A DNA stretch of 42,274 nt from an uncultured Sphingomonas sp. (GCA_913774925.1 CAJYKB010000005.1:1-42274); one strand, 5' to 3'; shown: positions 16,802-25,956, counted from the first letter of the stretch. The notes: generated by a model from the sequence alone, not told the origin. Numbers and translations: made by a program.

Positions 16802-18037
16802 ATGGGGGACGCACGGACCGAAGAAACCACCAGCACGCGGCGCTTTCGCGAAAAGCGCGAGGCGATCCTGGCCGCCGCGGCGGAGGCGATCAACGAACAG
16901 AGTGCGAAGGGCATGACCTTCGCCGATGTCGCGCGCCGCGTCGGGCTGAATACCACCAGCGTCACCTATTATTTCAAGCGCAAGGAGGATCTGGCCGCTG
17001 CGGCGTTCGAGCACACGCTTGATTATCTGCTGGCGATGCTGGAGGAAGCCGCGACCGAAGCCACCCCGATCGAACGCGTCGAGCGGCTGGTCACGATCAA
17101 CATGGCGCGGCTGATGCGGATCGATCGCGGCGAGGAGCGGCCGATCGCGGTCCTCTCCGACCTGCGCGCGATGGACGAGCCGGTACGCGGCCCGCTGATG
17201 GCGCGCTGGCGGGAGGTGTTCCGCCGCACGCGCGCCTTGTGGGGCGAGGGCCGCGGACGCGCCGCCACCGATCTCGCCGGCGCGCGCGCGCACGTGTTGC
17301 TGGAGAATCTATTCTGGCTGCCGGTGTGGCTCCCCCGCTACGAAGCCGACCAGCATCCGCGCGTCATGGAACGGCTGATCGACATCTTCCGTCACGGCGT
17401 CGCTGCGCCGGGGGCGACCTGGGCGCCGCGGGAGATAGCGGTGCCGCACGACGATGCGGTGCCGGGACGCGAGGCGTTCCTGCTGGTGGCCACCCGCCTC
17501 ATCAACGAACTGGGCTATCGCGGCGCATCAGTGCAGCGGATCGCGTCGGAACTGAACGTGACGAAGGGCAGCTTCTACCACCATCTCGATGCGAAGGACG
17601 ATCTCGTCGCCGCCTGCTACCGCCGCAGCTTCGACACGATCGCTGCGACCCAGCAGGCTGCCGATGCGCGCGGCGGCAGCTATTGGCAGCGCCTGTCGGA
17701 TACGATCGCGGCATTGCTGGGGGTGCAATTCTCGGAGCGCGAGTCGCTGTTGCGCACGACGGCGCTGAGCGGTCTGCCCGCCGGCGAGCGGCACCTGATG
17801 GTGGACCGTTCCAACCGCATCGCGCGCCGTTTCGCGGGCACGATGATGGACGGCGTCGCGGAGGGGACGATGCGCCCCGTCGACAGCCTGGTCGCCAGCC
17901 AGGCGATGATGGCGTTCCTCAACGCTGCGTTCGACATGCGCAAATGGGCATGGTCGATGCCGCGCGACCGCGCGGTCGCTTATTATGCCTCCGCGTTGAT
18001 GTTCGGCATGTTCGACGACCGCGTGCTGGAACCCTGA
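16802..18037 (+). CDS. Tandem TetR-family regulator with two DNA-binding domains
   Basis: The 411-aa protein holds two complete TetR-type units. The first helix-turn-helix is at residues 38-62 (MTFADVARRVGLNTTSVTYYF), followed by its ligand domain to about 205. The second is at 242-265 (ASVQRIASELNVTKGSFYHH), followed by another ligand domain to the end. Usual TetR proteins are about 200 aa and dimerise, so this chain resembles a covalent dimer. It is divergent from the acyl-CoA dehydrogenase/ADH/kinase operon and probably controls it. The start is uncertain: ATG at 16802 is used, but GTG at 16793 and ATG at 16754 are in frame and none has a clear ribosome site. It converges with the AraC gene 17 bases away. 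Confidence 0.9.
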   Translation: MGDARTEETTSTRRFREKREAILAAAAEAINEQSAKGMTFADVARRVGLNTTSVTYYFKRKEDLAAAAFEHTLDYLLAMLEEAATEATPIERVERLVTINMARLMRIDRGEERPIAVLSDLRAMDEPVRGPLMARWREVFRRTRALWGEGRGRAATDLAGARAHVLLENLFWLPVWLPRYEADQHPRVMERLIDIFRHGVAAPGATWAPREIAVPHDDAVPGREAFLLVATRLINELGYRGASVQRIASELNVTKGSFYHHLDAKDDLVAACYRRSFDTIAATQQAADARGGSYWQRLSDTIAALLGVQFSERESLLRTTALSGLPAGERHLMVDRSNRIARRFAGTMMDGVAEGTMRPVDSLVASQAMMAFLNAAFDMRKWAWSMPRDRAVAYYASALMFGMFDDRVLEP

Positions 18038-18054
18038 CGCCCGGCGTTCAGCCC

Positions 18055-18891
18055 CTAGACCGGCGACCCCAACGCTTCCTCGCGAGCGGCGAACGCGAGT
18101 TGGTTGAGCGGCCCGCGCCGCCGCTGGAAGTCGCGCACGGAGCAGCCCAGGAACAGGTGGCTGTCGCGCAGGAAGTGCGACCGGTCCCAATAACCCGTCG
18201 CGTCCAGCACCTCGCTGCCGCGTGCCGGGTCGGTCAGGACCCCGCTCAACGCGCGCATGAACCGGGTACGCCGCAGCAGCAGTTTGGGCGTGAAGCCGAA
18301 ATTGAACCGCGTCATCGCCGCCAGCCCGCGCGGCGTGACGTCCAGCGCTTCCGCCATCATCTCGATGCGGGTGGTCGCGGGATCCTCCAACAACGCGCTC
18401 AACCGCTCGATCCGCGGATCGGCCGGCGGGCGGCGATGCAGCCGCGCGGTCAGCCACCGCGTGAACGCCTCGTGCGGCGGCTCGCCGGCTTCCAGCGCCT
18501 CGCGCAGGGTGCTGCCCCCCGCGTCCACCTCGGCCAGCGAGACGATGCGGTTGGAATAGCGCGCGATGTCGCCGCCGAACAATTGCGCCCAGCCGAACGG
18601 CAGCAGGCCCACGCCCACGACGGTGCCGCCGTAGGTGGTCAGATAGGACGCGCTGCTGCTCGGCCCGAAGAAGGCGTCGCGCGGCACCGGCTCGAACGTG
18701 CGGTTGCCCAGCCGTACGCTCCAGTCCCGCTCCTGCTCCAGCGTCAGGCGGATCGACGCCCAGCCCGGAAAGAACGCATCCCGATATCCGCCCGGCACCC
18801 TGGGCGCGCTGAAGCGGTGAAACCCCGTGACGTAACGTGCCAACTCGTCGCCGGGCGCCCAATAGACGATCGGCGTCGTCGCTTCCCCCAT
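18055..18891 (-). CDS. AraC-family transcriptional regulator
   Basis: The 278-aa protein has an N-terminal sensing region without a recognised ligand motif and a C-terminal AraC-type double helix-turn-helix (about 175-265). The first helix pair is in MMAEALDVTPRGLAAMTRFNFGF and the second includes GYWDRSHFLRDSHLFLG, followed by the usual basic end. The ATG at 18891 is preceded by GGGGGGAAGG. The stop is 17 bases from the end of the tandem TetR gene. Upstream on the same strand lies the Spinster-type transporter, separated by 81 bases. It may regulate the transporter or receptor, but no site was identified. Confidence 0.88.
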   Translation of the reverse strand: MGEATTPIVYWAPGDELARYVTGFHRFSAPRVPGGYRDAFFPGWASIRLTLEQERDWSVRLGNRTFEPVPRDAFFGPSSSASYLTTYGGTVVGVGLLPFGWAQLFGGDIARYSNRIVSLAEVDAGGSTLREALEAGEPPHEAFTRWLTARLHRRPPADPRIERLSALLEDPATTRIEMMAEALDVTPRGLAAMTRFNFGFTPKLLLRRTRFMRALSGVLTDPARGSEVLDATGYWDRSHFLRDSHLFLGCSVRDFQRRRGPLNQLAFAAREEALGSPV

Positions 18892-18972
18892 TCGCCTTCC
18901 CCCCAAAGGCTCAACCTAGATGCTTCCCTTAGCGTGGGCGTGCCGGATGACAAGCAATTGTGCCAAAATGGA

Positions 18973-20286
18973 TCAGTTTTGCACTGTCGCCGCACGCTTC
19001 ATCAGCACGCCGGCACGCCAGTAGAAGAAGATCGGCAGTGGCGTAATCATCGCCACGGCCAGCATGGCATAGCGCAGCGACTCCTCGCCGTACGTGGGGG
19101 CCAGCGCGTCGCTCAGCTGCCCCACCGCTAGCGGCCCGATCCCCAGCCCGATCAGGTTCACCGTCAGCAGCGTCAGCGCGGCCCACATTGCGCGCAGGCG
19201 CAGCGGCGCCAGATGCTGGATCAGCGCGTAGGTCGGCCCGATATAGACCCCGGCGAAGATGAGCGAGACGAAATAGGCGGTCAGCGCCACCGCCTTGCTG
19301 TCGAAGAAGAAGAACGACACCGCGAACGGGAATGCGATCAGCTTCATCAGGCTGATGACCCACGCCTGGGTGTGGATGCCGTATTTCTTCGCCATGCGGT
19401 CCGCGATCATCCCGCCCAGCAGCGCCGATCCGCCACCGACGAGCGCCGCCGGCAGCGCGATGTAATTGGCCACCTGCAACATCGTCATGTCGAGCGAACG
19501 CTGCATGTAGCTCGGCCCCCAGCCCGTCAGCGCATAGCCGACGAGCGAGGTCAGCGTCATCGCCGCAACCAGATAGACCGCCGCGCGATTGCGCAGCATC
19601 GCCATGAAGCCCTGCCACATGCTCGGCATCGCCGCGTCATGTTCCTGCTCCGCGACGCGCTGCACGTCGGACAGCCCGCGCCGCGGCTCGGCGACGAACA
19701 GCCACACGATCAGCGCCAGGATCACGCCCGGGATGCCGACCACCATCATCGCCGCACGCCAGCCATAGGCATGCGCGACGTTCCCGCCGATCATGATGCC
19801 GAGCCCCCCGCCCAGCAGGACGCCCAGCGAATAGATCGCCATCGCACTGGCCCGCTTCTCCGGGGGATACAGGTCGGCGATGATCGACTGGCTCGGCGGC
19901 CCGGACCCGGCCTCTCCCACGCCGACGCCGATCCGCGCCAGCAACAGATGGGTGAAGTTCTGCGCCACCCCGCACAAGGCGGTCATCACGCTCCAGATGG
20001 CGAGGCTGGCCGCGATGATCCTCTTGCGGCTGGTGCGGTCCGCCAGCCGCGCGATCGGCAACCCCAGCGTGGCGTAGAAGATCGCGAAGACCAAGCCAGA
20101 GAGCAGCCCCAGCTGGGTGTCGGTCAATTGCAGGTCCGCCTTGATCGGCTCCAGCAGGATGGCGAGGATCTGGCGGTCCATGAAGCTGAAGAAATAGGTC
20201 AGCGTCAAAAGCCCCAGCGTCAGCCCGCGGCGCTTAAGCACGAGCGTGTCGGCAATTTCCGGCCGGTCGGTGAGCGTGGCACCCAT
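18973..20286 (-). CDS. MFS transporter, Spinster-like
   Basis: This inner-membrane protein of 437 aa has twelve hydrophobic segments. The first contains the FFSFMDRQILAILLEPIK pattern common to the Spinster-like group of sphingomonad transporters, and the loop after helix 2 carries ARLADRTSRKR, the MFS A-motif. Such genes often accompany catabolic clusters and TonB-dependent receptors, as here. Two ATG codons are possible; the AAGGAG abuts the first, so the second at 20286 with proper spacing is preferred. It is likely to import the substrate, or an intermediate, of the surrounding acyl-CoA pathway. Direction and substrate are inferred only from context. Confidence 0.9.
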   Translation of the reverse strand: MGATLTDRPEIADTLVLKRRGLTLGLLTLTYFFSFMDRQILAILLEPIKADLQLTDTQLGLLSGLVFAIFYATLGLPIARLADRTSRKRIIAASLAIWSVMTALCGVAQNFTHLLLARIGVGVGEAGSGPPSQSIIADLYPPEKRASAMAIYSLGVLLGGGLGIMIGGNVAHAYGWRAAMMVVGIPGVILALIVWLFVAEPRRGLSDVQRVAEQEHDAAMPSMWQGFMAMLRNRAAVYLVAAMTLTSLVGYALTGWGPSYMQRSLDMTMLQVANYIALPAALVGGGSALLGGMIADRMAKKYGIHTQAWVISLMKLIAFPFAVSFFFFDSKAVALTAYFVSLIFAGVYIGPTYALIQHLAPLRLRAMWAALTLLTVNLIGLGIGPLAVGQLSDALAPTYGEESLRYAMLAVAMITPLPIFFYWRAGVLMKRAATVQN

Positions 20287-20401
20287 CCGCTCCATCTCCT
20301 TATATTATTGCTTTTGCCACCGTAGGTTAGCGGGCTTTGACGGAGAGCGCCATAACAAGACTTACGCATTTACGTTTCGTCACGATGCCGGGCTCGCGAC
20401 G

Positions 20402-20442
20402 AAAGCGGGCGGGACGCGGACCGATGCCCGCACCCCGCCCGC
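20402..20442 (-). terminator. Probable terminator of the TonB-dependent receptor gene
   Basis: A perfect 9-bp stem GCGGGCGGG/CCCGCCCGC (20405-20413 with 20434-20442) lies 13 bases after the receptor stop. Only three U follow on the minus strand, so termination may be weak. Confidence 0.55.
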
Positions 20443-20455
20443 CGGCCTCAACCGG

Positions 20456-23290
20456 TCAGAACCGGCCGCGCAGCGTCACGCCGTAGGTGCGCGGTTCGGC
20501 CAGGAACATGGACATCAGCTGGCGACCGCCCGGATATTGCGGATCTTGGAACGCCGCGGTGTTCGACCCCGCCTGGAACGGCGAGTTGAACGCGACCTGC
20601 GCGTAGTCCTTGTCGAGCAGGTTCTGCGCCCACAGCTCCACCGACCATGCCTCGTCGCGGCCGCGCAGGCCGACGCGCGCATTGACCACCGCGAAGCCGT
20701 CCTGTTCCTTCTGCGGGAACAGGTCGGAGCCGGTGTTATAGTCGCTGCTGACGCGGGTATCGACGTAGAACAGCGCTGACAGCCCGCTGTCGCCGATCGC
20801 CGGGGTCCATGCCGCGGAGCCGGTGACGACCAACTCCGGCGCATTGGACAGATTGTCGCCGGGCAGCTTGCGCAGCGCCGGGCTCAGCGGATCGCCGCGG
20901 CTGTTGCCGACTAGGTTCTGGCGGTACTTGGTCGAGGCGTAGGTCAGCCCCCAGGACACGCGCACATCGCGCACCGGGACCAGGGACGCTTCCGCCTCGA
21001 ACCCCTGCGAGATCACGCCATACCCGACCTTGTCGGTGGCGCAGCGGCCCGTGGTCGCGGCCGCGGCATTGTAGTTCGGCGCCGCCGCGAACGTGCTCTG
21101 GTCGCGGTCGCCCCCGCCCAGTCCGGCCTCGCAGCCGTTGATGTTCTGCACCAGGAAGACGGTGCCGTCGAAGGTGTTCAGCTGGAAGCTGCTGAACTCC
21201 TGCCGGAACCCGGCAACCGACAGGCTGAACGGCCCGGTCGAATATTTCGCGCCGATCTCGAACGCGTTCACCGTCTCGGGGTCGAACTGCAGGTTGCGCA
21301 CCAGCGCCTGCGCACCGCCGAGCGAAGCGAAGGTGGTGGTCGGCTGCCCCGCCGAGTTCACCTGGATCGGCGCCTTCAGCGCCGAGCGGTCGAAGTTGAA
21401 TCCGCCCGCCTTGTAGCCGCGCGAATAGCTGCCGTAGAGGAGCAAATCGTCGATCGGCTTCCACGACAGAATCGCGGTGCCGGTGAACTTGTCCTCACGC
21501 CGCACGTCGGCGATGCTGACGCCGTTCAGCTCCGCACTCGAATTGCCCTGGCAGCCCAGCCCGATCAGCCCCGCCGCCAATGCGCGCGCGGTGGGATTGG
21601 CGCTGGTCAGGTCGTCGGTGAGCGTCGACTGAAGGGAGGTACAGACGGTGTTGTCGTTCCCGAACGTCGCCGAGAACCTCTTGCGCTCGTTGGTATAGCG
21701 CACGCCCAGCGTCAGATCGAGCGTCGGCGCCAGGTGGATGATGTTGTGGGTGAACAGCGCCCAGCTGCGGCTGTCCTGATTGTAGCGGTCGACGGTCGAG
21801 CCGAGATTGTTGAGCCCGTCCAGCGTCAGGAAGCCGTTGGCCACGTCGTTGCCGCCCGCCGCGCGCAGCGTCGCCAGACCGGTGGCGTTGACGCATCCCG
21901 CCTGAGTAGGATCGTAGAAGGCGGAGAAGGCACCGCCCGACACCACGCGGCACGTCGCGAACCGGCCATACTGGCTGCCGAAGCGCAGGTTGCTGCGCCC
22001 GCGGAACTTCTCGTCGGCGAAGAAGCCGCCGACCAGCCAGTCGAGCTTGTCGTCGAACAGGCTGCCCTGCAACCGCAACTCCTGCGTGAAGGTGCGGAAC
22101 TGGCGGCGGTTGTTGCCATTGTCGGCGTTGTACAGGATGTCGACGGTGCCGTAATCGACGTCGCCGGCCTGTTCGTTGTAATAGTCGCGATAGGCGGTGA
22201 TCGAGGTGATGTTCACCCCGCCCGCGCGCCAGTCGATCTGGCCCGACACGCCCCAATCCTGCGTATGCCCCTGATAGCCACGCCCGCGCGTGACAGAGAC
22301 GTCGCGGCTGTAGCCGCGGTTGAACGCGTTTAGGTCCTGTCCCAGGTCGCGCAGCACGTTGATGATGTTGTTGCCGCTGTCGTTGGTGCGCGTGGTGCCG
22401 GACTGGAGGAACGGCGTGGCCGGGTTGTTCAGATTGCCGATGAACGGATTGACGCTGCTGTCGATATAGACCGCGGCGCAGCACTTTTCGTCGCGCTTGC
22501 TGTAATCGCCGATCAACCGGACGCTGAAGTCGCTGGTCGGCTCGAACAGCAACTGGCCGCGCAGGAAGTAACGGTTGCGGTCGTTGATCGTCGTGTTGTT
22601 GGTACGGTCGTTGTAGAAGCCGTCGCGCTTCACGTACACGCCGTCCAGCCGCGCGGCGACCTTCTCGCTGATCGGCCCGGTGATGCTGCCCGCCAGCCGG
22701 ACGAAGTCGTAATTGCCGTAGGTCGCCTCGGCCGTGCCGCCGAAGGTGAAGCTGGGCTTCTTGCTGACGATGCTGATGAGGCCGGCGGACGAATTGCGCC
22801 CGCCCAGCGTCCCCTGCGGCCCGCGCAGCACCTCGATCCGGTCGATCTCGCCCAATTCGTTCAGGCCGATGCCCGAGCGCGAGCGATACACGCCGTCGAT
22901 GAACACCACGACCGAGCTTTCCAGCCCCGGATTGTCGCCGACCGTACCGATGCCGCGGATACGCGGCGAGCCATTGGCCTCCGATCCGGTCGAGGACACC
23001 AGCAGCGACGGCGCCAGCTGGTTCAGCTGGCGGATGTCGTTGGCGCCCGACAGCGCGAGGCTTTCCGAATTGACCGCGGAGATCGCGACCGGCACGTCGG
23101 CCAGCGCCTGTGCGCGGCCCTGCGCGGTGACGACGATGTCGGACGTGTCGAGGTCCGCCGCCGCACCCGGCGTCTGGCCGGTCGGCGTCGTCTGCGTGGT
23201 GTTGGCATCGGTCGTGGCCTGTGCCTGGGCACCGCCATTGATGATGAAGCAGGCCGCGGCGCACGCGGTCATCAGCATGGATCTGGTCAT
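20456..23290 (-). CDS. TonB-dependent outer-membrane receptor
   Basis: The 944-aa protein imports a substrate across the outer membrane using TonB energy. It starts with a signal peptide (MTRSMLMTACAAACFIINGG, cleavage near AQAQA). A TonB box DIVVTA follows near residue 51, then the plug domain (RIRGIGTVGD, VFIDGVYRSRSG, RIEVLRGPQGTLGGRNSSAG). The rest is a long beta-barrel ending in Phe (VTLRGRF). The ATG at 23290 has AAGGGAG; an in-frame extension upstream would spoil the signal peptide. The plug and length resemble the sphingomonad receptors found beside catabolic genes rather than classical siderophore receptors, and no Fur box was seen. The neighbours suggest a hydrophobic organic acid or terpenoid-like substrate, but this is inference. 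Confidence 0.95.
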   Translation of the reverse strand: MTRSMLMTACAAACFIINGGAQAQATTDANTTQTTPTGQTPGAAADLDTSDIVVTAQGRAQALADVPVAISAVNSESLALSGANDIRQLNQLAPSLLVSSTGSEANGSPRIRGIGTVGDNPGLESSVVVFIDGVYRSRSGIGLNELGEIDRIEVLRGPQGTLGGRNSSAGLISIVSKKPSFTFGGTAEATYGNYDFVRLAGSITGPISEKVAARLDGVYVKRDGFYNDRTNNTTINDRNRYFLRGQLLFEPTSDFSVRLIGDYSKRDEKCCAAVYIDSSVNPFIGNLNNPATPFLQSGTTRTNDSGNNIINVLRDLGQDLNAFNRGYSRDVSVTRGRGYQGHTQDWGVSGQIDWRAGGVNITSITAYRDYYNEQAGDVDYGTVDILYNADNGNNRRQFRTFTQELRLQGSLFDDKLDWLVGGFFADEKFRGRSNLRFGSQYGRFATCRVVSGGAFSAFYDPTQAGCVNATGLATLRAAGGNDVANGFLTLDGLNNLGSTVDRYNQDSRSWALFTHNIIHLAPTLDLTLGVRYTNERKRFSATFGNDNTVCTSLQSTLTDDLTSANPTARALAAGLIGLGCQGNSSAELNGVSIADVRREDKFTGTAILSWKPIDDLLLYGSYSRGYKAGGFNFDRSALKAPIQVNSAGQPTTTFASLGGAQALVRNLQFDPETVNAFEIGAKYSTGPFSLSVAGFRQEFSSFQLNTFDGTVFLVQNINGCEAGLGGGDRDQSTFAAAPNYNAAAATTGRCATDKVGYGVISQGFEAEASLVPVRDVRVSWGLTYASTKYRQNLVGNSRGDPLSPALRKLPGDNLSNAPELVVTGSAAWTPAIGDSGLSALFYVDTRVSSDYNTGSDLFPQKEQDGFAVVNARVGLRGRDEAWSVELWAQNLLDKDYAQVAFNSPFQAGSNTAAFQDPQYPGGRQLMSMFLAEPRTYGVTLRGRF

Positions 23291-23388
23291 CGCTCTCCCT
23301 TGCGGCCAGACTTTTGGCTCCGTCCGTACCGCGGGTTCGATGAGACTATGCACGCCACCGGATTGCAAGTCAGAAAGGCTGTTATAAT

Positions 23389-23400
23389 TCCGTTTACGGA
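23389..23400. promoter_or_regulatory. Palindrome upstream of the receptor gene
   Basis: TCCGTTTACGGA is a perfect 12-bp palindrome 99 bases upstream of the receptor start, next to an A/T-rich stretch (GTTATAATTCC). Its core TTTACG recurs upstream of the Spinster-like transporter (near 20369) and before the acyl-CoA synthetase (near 28206). It may be an operator; chance is not excluded. Confidence 0.35.
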
Positions 23401-23452
23401 CCAAACCGTGCTTTCCATGTCACGCCCGCTTCACGACCCCCCAAACGGCAAC

Positions 23453-23485
23453 GGCGCCGCCCCGGCCACAAGCCGGAGCGACGCC
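23453..23485 (-). terminator. Probable terminator after the acyl-CoA dehydrogenase pair
   Basis: Read on the minus strand, a 13-bp stem with two G-U pairs (arms 23473-23485 and 23453-23465) encloses a 7-base loop. It begins 25 bases after the dehydrogenase stop. The trailing sequence GTTGCCGTTT is only modestly U-rich. Confidence 0.55.
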
Positions 23486-23510
23486 GCCCGTTACCCGCGC
23501 TTGCGGTCGA

Positions 23511-24578
23511 TCAGTAGCCGTTGAGCCGCGCGAACCGGTCGCGGTGCCACGCGCTGTTGCCCCACATCACCTCCAGCACGGTCGCGCGCTTCAGGAAGAG
23601 GCCGGCGTCATATTCGTCGGTCATGCCGACACCGCCGTGCAGCTGCACCATCTCGCGGCTGACGAGGCGCAGCGTCTCGCCCGCGGTCGCCTTGGCCAGG
23701 CTCACCGCCTGATCCACGTCGGAGCGGCCCGCGTCGATCGCCTCCAGTGCCCCTTCGACGGCAGAGCGCATCAGCTGCAGCTCGGTGAACTGCTTGGCCA
23801 TGCGATGCTGGAGCGCCTGGAAGGTGGAGAGTACCTGTCCGAACTGCACGCGCTGCTTCAGATAGTCGTTGGTCTGCGCGAACGCGCTTTCCGCCATGCC
23901 CAGCATCTCGGCGCAGGTGATCGCGGCCGCGCGGTCCAGCACCGCTGCGGTCAGCTCCGGCCCGCCCAGCTTCTCGGCCGGCGCATCCTGGAACGCGACA
24001 TGCGCATGGCTGCGCTCGTCCGCCATCGAACGGTGGCTGACGGTCACGCCCTCGCCCCTGGCGACCAGATACAGCCCGTCGTCCGCCGTGACGACGAACA
24101 CGTCTGCCGAGTCCCCCTCCGCGACGAAGGGCTTGGTGCCGGTCAGCTTGCCGTTGCCGACCCGTGAGCCGGAGAAGTTGCGGTCGTGGTTCGGCCCCTC
24201 GTCCACCGCCAGCGTGGCGATCGCCTCGCCGCTCGCCAGCTTCGCCAGCCAGTCCGACTTGGCATTGTCCGACGATCCCATCACGATCGCGCTTGCCGCG
24301 ACCGCGGTCGAGGACAGCGGCGAGGCGGACAGGTTGCGCCCCAATTGCTCGACCACCAGTCCCAGCGACAGATAGCCGAACGCAGACCCGCCGAATTCCT
24401 CCGGTATCACGACCCCGGCCCAGCCCATCTGCCCGATCGCGCTCCACGCGTCGCGATCGAACCCCTCCGCCGGCGCCGCGGCGCGCAGCTTGCGGAAGGC
24501 GGTGACCGGGCTTTCATTATCGGCCCATTCGCGCGCCATGTCGCGCAGCATCACCTGTTCGTCGTTCAATACCGCCAT
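23511..24578 (-). CDS. Acyl-CoA dehydrogenase, short partner subunit
   Basis: The 355-aa protein has the acyl-CoA dehydrogenase fold (N-terminal helices, WAGVVIPEEFGGSAFGYLSL, and a C-terminal helical region with QLHGGVGMTDEYDAG). It is shorter than usual. The position of the YEG catalytic Glu reads VMWGNSAWH, and the alternative Glu position in the helix after the middle domain reads DRAAAITC, so no catalytic base is apparent. Together with the adjacent dehydrogenase gene upstream (116 bases apart, same strand), this suggests a heteromeric enzyme in which the other chain supplies the base. Such heterotetramers are known for steroid side-chain dehydrogenases. The pairing is inferred. Confidence 0.9.
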   Translation of the reverse strand: MAVLNDEQVMLRDMAREWADNESPVTAFRKLRAAAPAEGFDRDAWSAIGQMGWAGVVIPEEFGGSAFGYLSLGLVVEQLGRNLSASPLSSTAVAASAIVMGSSDNAKSDWLAKLASGEAIATLAVDEGPNHDRNFSGSRVGNGKLTGTKPFVAEGDSADVFVVTADDGLYLVARGEGVTVSHRSMADERSHAHVAFQDAPAEKLGGPELTAAVLDRAAAITCAEMLGMAESAFAQTNDYLKQRVQFGQVLSTFQALQHRMAKQFTELQLMRSAVEGALEAIDAGRSDVDQAVSLAKATAGETLRLVSREMVQLHGGVGMTDEYDAGLFLKRATVLEVMWGNSAWHRDRFARLNGY

Positions 24579-24611
24579 GATCGTCCCTCTTGTCCTCGCA
24601 GGTTTGCCGGG

Positions 24612-24678
24612 GAGGAGGGGAACACGTCCCTCCTCGACCCGGCCCTCTCCTGGCGCGGCGGTCCGTCGCCGCCGCGCC
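24612..24678 (-). other. Two perfect hairpins between the paired dehydrogenase genes
   Basis: In the 116-base intercistronic spacer lie GGCGCGGCGG-N7-CCGCCGCGCC (24652-24678) and GAGGAGGG-N8-CCCTCCTC (24612-24635). Neither is followed by a U run, so they are more likely RNA-processing or stability elements than terminators. Confidence 0.5.
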
Positions 24679-24694
24679 TAGCTCGATGATCGCC

Positions 24695-25912
24695 TTATTG
24701 GTGGTCCAGCATCCCCAGGATACGCTTGGCGATGACGTTGTTCTGGATCTCGGTGGAGCCGCCGTAGATCGACACCGCCTTGCCCCACAGCCAGCTGCGG
24801 GTCTGCGCCAGCTCCGCCTCGGTGAACCCCTCGCCTTCCCAGCCGAGACCCTGCATCCCCATGATCTCGATGTTCAGCTCGGCGCGGTCCTGCGTGATGC
24901 GGGCGCCGACGTTCTTCATGATGCTGGTCGCGGCGGACGGCCCGGCATTGCCCTTGGCCTCCAGCGCGGCACGGCGCAGCGTCAGCGCGAAGGCGCGCTG
25001 GTCCATCTCGTGCTTGATGATGCGGGTGCGCAGGTCGGCGTCGGCGATGCGCCCTTCCGCGTCGGTGCCGCGATACTTCTTCGCGATCTCCGGCACCGTC
25101 GTGCCCGCGTTCATCCGCCCGGCGGATCCGCCCCCGCCCGACAGCGAGTTGCGCTCGTGCTGGAGCAGGCGCGTACCGATCTCCCAGCCCTGCCCCTCAC
25201 GCCCGACGAGATTCTCCTTGGGCACCTTCACGTTGGTGAAGAACGTCTCGCAGAACGGCGACTGGCCGCTGATGAGGCGGATCGGGCGCGTCTCCACCCC
25301 CTCCGCGTCCATATCGATCAGCAGGAAGCTGATCCCGGCGTGCTTCTGCGACTTGTCGGTGCGCACCAGCGCGAAGCACTTGTCCGCCCATTGCCCGCCC
25401 GAGGTCCAGGTCTTCTGCCCGTTGACCAGGTAATAGTCGCCCTTGTCCTCCGCGAAGGTCTGCAAGGAGGCGAGGTCGGAGCCTGCGCCCGGCTCCGAAT
25501 AGCCCTGGCACCAGCGCACCTCGCCGCGGACGATGCCGGGGATATGCTGCTGCTTCTGCGCGTCGTTGCCATATTCCAGCAGCGTCGGGCCGAACATCAT
25601 CACGCCCATGCCGCCGATCGGGTTCCACGCCCCGATCCGCGCCATTTCCTCTTGCAGAATGCGCGCCTGCGCGCGGTCCAGCCCGCCGCCGCCCAGTTCC
25701 TTGGGCCAGGTGGGAACGCCCCACCCCTTCTCGCCCATCACCTCGCGCCATTTCTTCTGCTCGGGCGTTTCCTCGGTCGGGCCGTCGACCGCGGACATCG
25801 CATTGTCCTTGCCGCGCAGCGCGGGATCGAAATTCGCCTCGAGCCAGTCGCGGGCTTCCTGACGGAAGGGATGGTCCATGTCGGTGCCGGTAGTGGCGGC
25901 GGCGGTCGCCAT
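24695..25912 (-). CDS. Acyl-CoA dehydrogenase, larger partner subunit
   Basis: The 405-aa protein has the complete fold: GWGVPTWPKELGGGGLD, the flavin region WCQGYSEPGAGSDLASL, NGQKTWTSGGQWAD, and the C-terminal YGGSTEIQNNVIAKRILGM. The usual YEG Glu is Gly, but a Glu sits in the helix after the middle domain (LLQHERNSLSG), where isovaleryl-type enzymes carry their base. The ATG at 25912 has GGAG upstream; the in-frame extension to 25966 lacks one. It is the upstream member of the pair with the 355-aa dehydrogenase. Divergent from an MFS gene. The substrate is unknown; branched or ring-bearing acyl-CoA is plausible for this branch. Confidence 0.92.
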   Translation of the reverse strand: MATAAATTGTDMDHPFRQEARDWLEANFDPALRGKDNAMSAVDGPTEETPEQKKWREVMGEKGWGVPTWPKELGGGGLDRAQARILQEEMARIGAWNPIGGMGVMMFGPTLLEYGNDAQKQQHIPGIVRGEVRWCQGYSEPGAGSDLASLQTFAEDKGDYYLVNGQKTWTSGGQWADKCFALVRTDKSQKHAGISFLLIDMDAEGVETRPIRLISGQSPFCETFFTNVKVPKENLVGREGQGWEIGTRLLQHERNSLSGGGGSAGRMNAGTTVPEIAKKYRGTDAEGRIADADLRTRIIKHEMDQRAFALTLRRAALEAKGNAGPSAATSIMKNVGARITQDRAELNIEIMGMQGLGWEGEGFTEAELAQTRSWLWGKAVSIYGGSTEIQNNVIAKRILGMLDHQ

Positions 25913-25935
25913 GCGCTTTTCTCCGCGTAAGATGA

Positions 25936-25956
25936 TTTCCGAAGATCGGGTATGCC
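25936..25956. promoter_or_regulatory. Shared 21-bp promoter motif, copy 1
   Basis: The block TTTCCGAAGATCGGGTATGCC minus its last base begins 24 bases upstream of the acyl-CoA dehydrogenase start and matches the block at 28211-28231 at 18 of 21 positions. Both lie between divergent genes and at nearly equal distance and the same orientation relative to the minus-strand gene, which suggests a common promoter or operator. Confidence 0.45.
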
